DNA from: Pseudokordiimonas caeni
GTDB lineage: Bacteria; Pseudomonadota; Alphaproteobacteria; Sphingomonadales; Kordiimonadaceae
Reading direction: 5' to 3'
Length of the DNA stretch: 64,000 bases
Assembly: GCF_026719705.1 (NCBI RefSeq)
Contig: NZ_JAPPRR010000001.1
Location: 124,001 to 188,000, forward strand
This document shows positions 55,159 to 62,028 of this stretch, piece by piece (position 1 is the stretch's first letter; every line of letters starts with the position of its first letter). A program made the translations under genes and the position numbers. Below the pieces are notes generated by a model. That model worked only from the letters and a program-made list of their open reading frames with translations. It did not search any database and was not told where the DNA came from.

Positions 55159-56438
55159 GCGAAGGCAATCGCCCGGTTGCTATCGAGCGCCATCATGTCC
55201 GCATGGCTTGGCCGCTCGCGGATGATGCTTGCACTGTCGCCGTCCACCATCACCTCGGGCACCAGGGGCCGTGCGTTGTAGGTGGATGCCATGACGGCGC
55301 CGTAGGCGCCTGCATCCAGAATGGCGACAAGGTCACCGGGCTCGAGCGGCGGCATCGGCCTTGCCCGCGCGAACGTATCCCCGGTTTCACAAACGGGGCC
55401 GACAATATCGGCAGGTGTTTCGGCGGCTCCCGTGCGCACTACCGGCACGATCCGGTGATAGGCATCGTAAAGGGCCGGGCGCATCAGGTCGTTCATGGCG
55501 CCATCGAGGATCAGGAAGCGGCGGTCGCCGCCATGCTTTTCGTAAATCACGCGGGTGAGCAACAGCCCCGCTGCGCCCACGAGCGACCGGCCGGGCTCGA
55601 CAATCAACCGGCAGCCAAGGCCGCCCAACCGTTCGCGGGCGAGCTTGGCGAGGTCCGCAGGCGTCGGGATCGGGCCGGTGTCCTCGCGGTAAGCAATGCC
55701 GAGCCCGCCGCCGACATCGATGGTGGAAAGCTTGATGCCTGCCGCTGCCAGTTGGCCAACAAAGGCGGCGATCCGGTCGAACGTGAGGCCGTAAGGGGCA
55801 AGCGAGGTAAGCTGCGAGCCGATATGCACCGCCACGCCCTGGATATCGATGCCGGGCAGGGTTTTGGCTTCCCGGAAAACGCCAAGCGCGCGATTGAGCG
55901 CGATGCCGAACTTGTTCTCGGTCAGACCCGTCGAGATTTTGGCGTGCGTCCCCGCGTCCACATCGGGATTGACCCTGATGGCGATCCGCGCGCGGCGGCC
56001 GAAGGCCATGGCCGCGGCCGAAATGGCTTTCAATTCGGGTTCCGATTCCACATTGAACTGCAGGATATCGGCGTTCAGCGCGAAATCGATTTCCTCCCGC
56101 GTTTTGGCAACACCTGAAAAGACGATACGGCGCGCAGGGACACCCGCCGCGAGGGCGCGGCGAAGCTCACCGCCCGAGACCACATCAGCGCCAGAGCCCA
56201 TATCGGCGAAGGTGCGGATCACCGAAAGATTGGTGTTGGCCTTGACGGCATAGCAGACAAGGGCATCCATCCCTTCAAACGCATCGCGGTAGCGGGCGTA
56301 GGCTGCCTGCATTGCGGCCTTGGAATAAATATAGACCGGCGTGCCGACCCTTTCGGCAAGGGCGGGCAGCGGGATAGCCTCGATTGTCAGAATATCGTCG
56401 CTGTAACGGATGGCTGGACGTGATTTCTTGCTCGGCAT
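55155..56438 (-). CDS. lysA: Diaminopimelate decarboxylase-like PLP enzyme
   Basis: A 427-residue fold-type III decarboxylase of DAP decarboxylase length. The PLP lysine is Lys66 in CYAVKANTN, the HIGSQ motif follows near 205, the Gly-rich phosphate loop is DVGGGLGIAY, then EPGRSL, and the C-terminal CETGDTFA supplies the catalytic Cys at the dimer interface. It would convert meso-DAP to L-lysine. Its place among murein-peptide genes rather than with argH or dapF suggests a catabolic paralogue; decarboxylation of another D-centre amino acid is possible. A near-palindrome of the GAATA type lies 23 bp upstream of its start. Confidence 0.88.
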   Translation of the reverse strand: MPSKKSRPAIRYSDDILTIEAIPLPALAERVGTPVYIYSKAAMQAAYARYRDAFEGMDALVCYAVKANTNLSVIRTFADMGSGADVVSGGELRRALAAGVPARRIVFSGVAKTREEIDFALNADILQFNVESEPELKAISAAAMAFGRRARIAIRVNPDVDAGTHAKISTGLTENKFGIALNRALGVFREAKTLPGIDIQGVAVHIGSQLTSLAPYGLTFDRIAAFVGQLAAAGIKLSTIDVGGGLGIAYREDTGPIPTPADLAKLARERLGGLGCRLIVEPGRSLVGAAGLLLTRVIYEKHGGDRRFLILDGAMNDLMRPALYDAYHRIVPVVRTGAAETPADIVGPVCETGDTFARARPMPPLEPGDLVAILDAGAYGAVMASTYNARPLVPEVMVDGDSASIIRERPSHADMMALDSNRAIAFA

Positions 56439-56460
56439 GGCAGGCCGCCTTATGGTGTTG

Positions 56461-56473
56461 GAATAAATTATTA
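56461..56473. promoter_or_regulatory. GAATA-N3-TATTC-like palindrome, site 3
   Basis: GAATA-AAT-TATTA differs from the consensus at one base. Two further GAATA half-sites follow at 56480 and 56493. It lies in the divergent promoter between the decarboxylase and the second serine hydrolase. Confidence 0.6.
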
Positions 56474-56524
56474 TCTATGGAATAATTGTCGCGAATACAA
56501 GCGTCATGACAGGGAGGACGAGGA

Positions 56525-58081
56525 ATGGGTGCATTTTGGCGGCAACGGACGCTGGCGGGTTTCATGATGGGGGTGGCGGCTTTTACCCTGCCGGCCAGTG
56601 CCGACGGGCTGGCGGAAACAGAAATCGATACGCTGGTCACCTCAGCACTGAAGGAATTTGATACACCCGGCATGTCGGTCGCCATTGTGGAAGATGGCAA
56701 GGTCACCTTCATGAAAGGCTATGGCAGCCGCGATCTGGAGGCCAAAAAACCGGTCACGCCAAAAACGCTGTTCCGGCTGGCTTCCACCACCAAGGCTTTC
56801 ACGGCTGCGGCGCTCGCCATTCTGGTGGATGAAGGCAAGATCGGCTGGGATGACAAGGTGACCGACCATCTGCCCGCCTTTCGCATGAAGGACCCTTGGG
56901 TGACGGATGCCTTTACCGTTCGTGACCTGCTCACGCACCATAGCGGGCTCTGGAACGGGGCGGGGGACATGCTGCTGTGGCCGGAGCCATCAAGCTTCAC
57001 GGCAGCGGAAATCGTGGCGAGTCTCGCGACATTCGAGCCGCTGACCAGCTTCCGCTCGTCCTACGCCTACAACAACGTCCTATACATCGCGGCGGGGGAG
57101 CTCGTCGCGGCGGTTTCGGGCGTGCCTTATGCCGACTTTGTGGAAGGCCGTATCCTGAAGCCGCTCGGCATCGCCTGCTATTGGGGGCCGGTGCCCGCGA
57201 AGGCGCTGAAGGATGCAGCGGTCGGTTATGATATGGTTGATGGCAAGCTGGTGCCGCATGTGCGAAACGGGATCGACCGCAACCCGACTGCCTCGGTCGC
57301 GGCAGGCGGTGGCGTCTGCAATGCCGAGGGCATGGCCAAATGGATGATTGCCCAGCTGGATGGCACCCATGCGCCTTTCAGCGAGAAGCAGCGCGATGAA
57401 ATGTGGGCGTCGCAGGCGCTTCTGCCACTTTCGGACCGGATGCAGGAAATTGATGGCACCGCGTTTCGCTCCTATGGCCTTGGCTGGCGGCTTGCTGACG
57501 TGAACGGGGTGAAGACGGTGTCGCACACCGGCACGCTGGGCGGCTGGCAGGCTTATGTGATGCTGGTGCCATCGAAGAATCTCGGTATCGCGCTCTTCAA
57601 CAATGGCTCGCACGAATATGCCCGCCAGTCGGTGATACAGGGGCTGTTGAAGTCGTATCTGGCGCCGGGTGAAGAGCGCGACTGGGTGGCGTGGTACGCG
57701 GCCGAGGAAGCAAAGGAAGAAGCCGAGGCGAAGACGAAGCAATGGCCGGAGCCCGAGGTGCTGCCGCTGACCCGTCCGATTGAAATCTATGCCGGCACTT
57801 ATGTGGATGATGTGATGGGGGATGTGACCATCACGCTGCAAGGCGAGCAGCTTGAAATCGTCTTCGCGCGCATGCCGGCGCTGAGAGGCACGCTGATCCC
57901 TATCCGCGACGGGCTGTTCCGCACCGAGTGGACCGACCCGACGGCAGCAGGCCGCATGTATGTGGCCTTCCCGTCGGACGCTCTGGGCCAAGTGGTTGCC
58001 CTGACGCTTGATAACGCGGCGGGGGCGCCCAACCAGGCGGACGATTATGCCAGCCGCTATTTCAGGCGCCGGTCGGACTGA
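56525..58081 (+). CDS. Beta-lactamase-fold serine hydrolase, exported, copy 2 (DUF3471 tail)
   Basis: A 518-residue protein with signal peptide (about 1-26). The nucleophile motif is Ser87-Thr-Thr-Lys90, the second motif is YNN in SYAYNNVLY, and the third is HTG in VSHTGTLGGWQ. The C-terminal 110 residues form a small beta domain (YAGTYVDDVMGDVTITLQGEQL) like DUF3471. It is related to copy 1 only by fold. GGGAGGACGAGGA provides the ribosome site. Probably a periplasmic peptidase for D-amino-acid peptides, though esterase activity cannot be excluded. Confidence 0.87.
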   Translation: MGAFWRQRTLAGFMMGVAAFTLPASADGLAETEIDTLVTSALKEFDTPGMSVAIVEDGKVTFMKGYGSRDLEAKKPVTPKTLFRLASTTKAFTAAALAILVDEGKIGWDDKVTDHLPAFRMKDPWVTDAFTVRDLLTHHSGLWNGAGDMLLWPEPSSFTAAEIVASLATFEPLTSFRSSYAYNNVLYIAAGELVAAVSGVPYADFVEGRILKPLGIACYWGPVPAKALKDAAVGYDMVDGKLVPHVRNGIDRNPTASVAAGGGVCNAEGMAKWMIAQLDGTHAPFSEKQRDEMWASQALLPLSDRMQEIDGTAFRSYGLGWRLADVNGVKTVSHTGTLGGWQAYVMLVPSKNLGIALFNNGSHEYARQSVIQGLLKSYLAPGEERDWVAWYAAEEAKEEAEAKTKQWPEPEVLPLTRPIEIYAGTYVDDVMGDVTITLQGEQLEIVFARMPALRGTLIPIRDGLFRTEWTDPTAAGRMYVAFPSDALGQVVALTLDNAAGAPNQADDYASRYFRRRSD

Positions 58082-58100
58082 CCGACGCCTGATGGTGTGA

Positions 58101-59195
58101 TCAATCGAGCGGGATCAGGTTCTCGATCGCCTCGATCCCGAGACCCGGCGTCTCGTTCAGCTCGATATCGGGGCCGCGGAAAGTGGCCCCGCCGGTTACC
58201 GGGTTGAACTGGCAAAGCGAGGGTCCATCGAGATCCACCTTGGTGATGACGCTCGATTTCGCGACCGCAAGATGCGCGGCGGCGGTGACGCTGATTGACG
58301 ATTCCAGCATGCAGCCGATCATGCAGCGCACATCATAAATCTTGGCGATATCGGCGATCTTGATCGCGTCCGACAGTCCGCCGGTTTTCATCAGCTTGAT
58401 ATTGATGATATCGGCCGCACCCATCTGGATCAGTTCGATCACTTCGCGCGGCCCGAAGGTGCTTTCGTCCGCCATCACCGGGGTGCGAACGCGTTCGGTG
58501 ATATATTTCATGCCCTTGAGGTCGGCACCCTTCACCGGCTGCTCGATCAGTTCAAGCTCGATACCGGATGATTCCAGTTCATGAAGGGCGGCCACGGTTT
58601 CCCGTGCGGTCCAGCCCTGGTTGGCATCAAGGCGCAACAGGCACCGGTCCTTCACGGCGGCATAGATGGCTTTCACGCGCTTGATATCGACGCCGAGATC
58701 CTTGCCGACCTTGATTTTCAGGGTTTCATAGCCGGCGTCGGCTGCACGGATCGAATCCGCGACCATCTTGTCGATATAGTCGACGCTGATGGTGATATCG
58801 CTGGCGATGCGCGGCTGGCCGCCGCCGAGCATCTTGTAAAGCGGCACGCCGTGCGCCTGCGCGAACAGGTCATAGACAGCGATTTCCACTGCGGCCTTGG
58901 CACTGAAATTGTTGATGAGCGCTTCGCCGATGATCTCGGTGATCTGGTTCAGCTGGCTCACTTCCATACCCGTCACCATGGGCATGATATAGTTGCGGAT
59001 GGCATCGATGATCGATCCGTGGGTGTCGCCCGTGATCACCGCCGTGGCGGGAGCGGCGCCATAACCCACATGGCCCGTATCGGTTTCGATCATGATGACG
59101 ATGTCCTCGACATGATCGACGGTCCGGAGTGCCGTCTTGAACGGTGTGACGAGCGGCACCCGAAGCTTGCCCAGTTTGTAACCGATGATTTTCAT
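58101..59195 (-). CDS. L-Ala-D/L-Glu epimerase (enolase superfamily)
   Basis: A 364-residue member of the muconate-lactonising-enzyme subgroup. The catalytic Lys pair is K160-x-K162 (LKIKVG) and K267 (INIKLMK). Metal ligands are Asp190 (RLDANQGW), Glu218 (LIEQP) and Asp243 (MADES). The D-x-D motif Asp321-Leu-Asp323 (KVDLDGP) is characteristic of dipeptide epimerases that act on L-Ala-D-Glu released from murein. It is third in an operon after a DUF819 gene and an NlpC/P60 gene, an arrangement that echoes ykfB and ykfC of Bacillus subtilis. Confidence 0.92.
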   Translation of the reverse strand: MKIIGYKLGKLRVPLVTPFKTALRTVDHVEDIVIMIETDTGHVGYGAAPATAVITGDTHGSIIDAIRNYIMPMVTGMEVSQLNQITEIIGEALINNFSAKAAVEIAVYDLFAQAHGVPLYKMLGGGQPRIASDITISVDYIDKMVADSIRAADAGYETLKIKVGKDLGVDIKRVKAIYAAVKDRCLLRLDANQGWTARETVAALHELESSGIELELIEQPVKGADLKGMKYITERVRTPVMADESTFGPREVIELIQMGAADIINIKLMKTGGLSDAIKIADIAKIYDVRCMIGCMLESSISVTAAAHLAVAKSSVITKVDLDGPSLCQFNPVTGGATFRGPDIELNETPGLGIEAIENLIPLD

Positions 59196-59220
59196 GGAAT
59201 GGACCTCAGATCATTGCGCC

Positions 59221-60609
59221 TCAGGGGCGGACCCGTTTGATATTATAAACAGCATCGATATAGAGCCGTTCGTTGGATAGGGAGAGCGGCAGCAAGGGCG
59301 TGATCGATACGCCGTTGAGGGTGCCGCGATAGAATGCGCCGTCCGCCTTGGTGTAGGCAAGGCCGGTGACATCATGGATGACGAAGGGCTCGGCCCCGTC
59401 GAAGCCCAGCACCATCATCACATGGCCGGGGATGTAAACGAGATCACCAAGTTGCACCTTGCGGGCGGCGGCAAGGCGCGCCTCGCGGCCGGTTTCCTTG
59501 TCAATGCGGGTGTTTTGGGCAAAGACGCTTTTGCCCTGGTCACCGGAATTGCGTGGCATCAGGATGCCGAAGGAGGCGTAGATGGCGCCCACAAAGCCGG
59601 TGCAATCGCGGCCGTTATAATCGTGCCCCCATCCATAGCGCTCGCCAACGAACTTGAAAGCCTGCTTCACGATATTGGCGTTCGTGTAGGGCAGGTAGCC
59701 CATGTGGACATCTTGTGAGCGGGCGATGAGTGCCTTCCGGAAGGCAAGGCTGCCGTCTGCTTCACGCACCGGCAGGCGGACCATGTATCCAAGATACGGG
59801 TTTTGCCCATAAAGCTCGGTGCCGCGCTCGGCTGTCGGCACCACGGGCAGGCGCACGCCCATATCAAGCTGCAGTTCGGAAACGCGGGGTTCTTCCGGGT
59901 TGAAAACCGTATGAACCTTGGCGCCGGTCACGACGAGGAAATCACCGTCGTTGCGGTAGCCAAGCACGGCCTCGCGGTTCCCTGTTGCGATGGCGTCCAC
60001 CGGCACCCACGCAACATATTGATAGTTGGCGACCAGATACCATTTGCCGTCGGCACTTGTATGCAGCACGGCGACTTCATCGCCGGGGAAAACGCCGGTT
60101 TCCTGGAAGCGGTCGATATCCCGGTCGGTCGCACCTTCGCTGAAGATGCGCTCATGTGTCGGATAGGTGCGCAGTGACGCGCGCTTCACCACAAGGCCGA
60201 AACGCACCGGGTTCTGGGCCTTCACATCCCCGAGCGCGAGGCTTGCTTCCCAGCGTTTCACGTCGGCGTCCGTCACTGGTTTACCGTCTTCGTGGATGCG
60301 CGGCACGGTCGGCGGGTTGCTGATGCCGCGGATATAGGCCGTGAGGCTGGCGCGGCTGAGGGTTGCGGGCAGGGCGGCCAGATCGCGCATTGTCGGGTCG
60401 TCTGCAATGGTCTGCCGGTTCATCTCGGCAATCGCATCCACACTCATTATCGGCGTGTCTGCATCCTTGCCCTTGATCCAGAAGGCGGGGTCCAGATGCT
60501 TTTCACTGGCCCCAATCACGTCGCTTGCGAATTCATAATCGCTGGCGGCTGCCGCACTGGCGATGCTGGCGGCAAGGGCGATACTGTGGATAAGGCTGCG
60601 CGGTCGCAT
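59221..60609 (-). CDS. NlpC/P60 gamma-D-Glu-DAP endopeptidase with SH3-like domains
   Basis: A 462-residue exported enzyme with signal peptide (about 1-22). An N-terminal helical segment and two SH3b-like domains (about 130-210 and 215-300) precede a C-terminal NlpC/P60 domain with Cys336 (GRDCTGFV), His396 (IPGHVMMV) and His412 as the catalytic set. This layout matches YkfC, which cleaves the gamma-D-Glu-diamino-acid bond of free murein peptides with an N-terminal L-Ala. It releases L-Ala-D-Glu, the substrate of the epimerase 25 bp downstream, and a DAP-containing product for the decarboxylase-like enzyme. Confidence 0.9.
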   Translation of the reverse strand: MRPRSLIHSIALAASIASAAAASDYEFASDVIGASEKHLDPAFWIKGKDADTPIMSVDAIAEMNRQTIADDPTMRDLAALPATLSRASLTAYIRGISNPPTVPRIHEDGKPVTDADVKRWEASLALGDVKAQNPVRFGLVVKRASLRTYPTHERIFSEGATDRDIDRFQETGVFPGDEVAVLHTSADGKWYLVANYQYVAWVPVDAIATGNREAVLGYRNDGDFLVVTGAKVHTVFNPEEPRVSELQLDMGVRLPVVPTAERGTELYGQNPYLGYMVRLPVREADGSLAFRKALIARSQDVHMGYLPYTNANIVKQAFKFVGERYGWGHDYNGRDCTGFVGAIYASFGILMPRNSGDQGKSVFAQNTRIDKETGREARLAAARKVQLGDLVYIPGHVMMVLGFDGAEPFVIHDVTGLAYTKADGAFYRGTLNGVSITPLLPLSLSNERLYIDAVYNIKRVRP

Positions 60610-60618
60610 GGAATATTC

Positions 60619-61776
60619 CTAGATCATGAGAGACAGAAGCTTGCCGACAAACAGGCCGCCGCCTGTGCCGACAATATAACCGAGAAGCGCCATCAGCACA
60701 CCGATGGGGACAAGCGCTTCGGAATAGGCAGCGGCAAGGATCGGGGCCGAGGCCACCCCGCCGATATTGGCAAGCGACGCCACACCGCAGGAGAAGAGGT
60801 CCAGCCGGAAAACCTTGGCGGCTGCCGCAAGGCACAGGCCGTGGACGGCAAGCACCACAAGCCCCGCGGCGATATAAAGCGGCGCCTTGGCGAGTCCTGC
60901 GAAATCAGCCTGCGAGGCGATCAGCCCGATCATGGCGTAAAGGAGAACGTTGCCAAGCTCGATGGCGCCCGGCATGCGGCCAAGCGGCGTCATCGCGGCG
61001 ATCACACCGATGAGGGTGGCGATGAAGATGGCCCATGTGCCTGTCGAGAAAAAGGCACTCGTGGGTGCATAGGCAGCCAATGCCTGCGAAACGGCGGATA
61101 CGGTAAGTGCCGCGCCGAGGAGAAACAGGATCGAGGTCAGGTCAATGGGCTTGCCCGTCTCGGCCGCTGCAAGGCTGGCGCTGACCTTGTCGATCACGCC
61201 GCTGTCCGCACCCGACCAGCGATTGAAGCGGTTGGCGAAGGGCACAAGCGCCAGAAGGATGACAACCCAGAGGGCATAGTCGACCGAATCCATAAGAAGC
61301 GTGTAGCCGATGCTGCTGTCCGGCACCTCAAGGGCGGCCTGCACGGCGAGCATATTCCCCGTACCACCCATCCAGCTACCTGAAAGCGCCGCGAAGGCCT
61401 TCCATGCGTGAGGTTCCAGCCAGTTCTGGAAAATCGCGAACGCGACCACGAAGCCGATCATGATGCTGATGGTGGCAGCGGCAAAGGCCAGCAGCATGCG
61501 GGGGCCAAGCTTGACGATGCGGCGCAGGTCCGCCTTCGCCAGCAGAAGGAAGATCATGGCTGGCAAGAGATCGCTTTTGAGCGTGCTGTTCACAGCCGTC
61601 ACATCGTCTGTCCATGACCATAGCCCGAGGGAAGCCAGCACCATCACGATGAAATAAAGCATCACGACACCGGGCAGATATTCGAACAGCCGATGCCGAG
61701 TCGTCGTCTCGGTAAGCCGGATCAGGCCCCCGATAGCCATCAGGCTGGCGATATAGGCAAAGCCCGTTTCGATCAT
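60619..61776 (-). CDS. DUF819 integral membrane protein, probable transporter
   Basis: A 385-residue protein with about ten membrane helices. Two halves each contain a Gly-rich re-entrant-like motif: SGSWMGGTGNMLAVQ near residue 132 and the block SLANIGGVASAPILAAAY near 340. These are hallmarks of the DUF819 (YjcL) family, related to secondary transporters. Its function is unassigned; heading the NlpC/epimerase operon (9 bp before the NlpC gene) it is a good candidate for import of murein peptides or their breakdown products. Operator-like sites lie in the 252-bp divergent region upstream. Confidence 0.87.
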   Translation of the reverse strand: MIETGFAYIASLMAIGGLIRLTETTTRHRLFEYLPGVVMLYFIVMVLASLGLWSWTDDVTAVNSTLKSDLLPAMIFLLLAKADLRRIVKLGPRMLLAFAAATISIMIGFVVAFAIFQNWLEPHAWKAFAALSGSWMGGTGNMLAVQAALEVPDSSIGYTLLMDSVDYALWVVILLALVPFANRFNRWSGADSGVIDKVSASLAAAETGKPIDLTSILFLLGAALTVSAVSQALAAYAPTSAFFSTGTWAIFIATLIGVIAAMTPLGRMPGAIELGNVLLYAMIGLIASQADFAGLAKAPLYIAAGLVVLAVHGLCLAAAAKVFRLDLFSCGVASLANIGGVASAPILAAAYSEALVPIGVLMALLGYIVGTGGGLFVGKLLSLMI

Positions 61777-61829
61777 GCGTCCCTCCCGGATGTCCGGCGA
61801 ATCCCTTGGCAGGCTGCCGTTGAATTCGG

Positions 61830-61842
61830 AATTAATTATTCT
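61830..61842. promoter_or_regulatory. GAATA-N3-TATTC-like palindrome, site 4
   Basis: GAATT-AAT-TATTC, one base off the consensus, lies 54 bp upstream of the DUF819-NlpC-epimerase operon. Confidence 0.6.
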
Positions 61843-61920
61843 TTTCCGGCCTCTCCCTGTCCGTTCTAGCAGATCGGAAACGATGCGGAAAGCTATTAAA
61901 TCAGCGGAAATGACATGTTG

Positions 61921-61933
61921 GAATAGAAAATTC
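61921..61933. promoter_or_regulatory. GAATA-N3-TATTC-like palindrome, site 5
   Basis: GAATA-GAA-AATTC, one base off the consensus, lies 96 bp upstream of the TonB-dependent receptor start. Confidence 0.55.
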
Positions 61934-61955
61934 TTTACAGTCTTGTGAAATGCGA

Positions 61956-61968
61956 AGATAAATTATTC
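61956..61968. promoter_or_regulatory. GAATA-N3-TATTC-like site 6 (weak)
   Basis: AGATA-AAT-TATTC keeps one perfect half-site; the other has two mismatches. It is 60 bp before the receptor start. I list it because it repeats the spacing near site 5. Confidence 0.35.
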
Positions 61969-62028
61969 ATCAACTATATTCCGGCCCGGTGGATAGCGCC
62001 GAGGCCTATTTCCAAGGGGGGAAATGAA

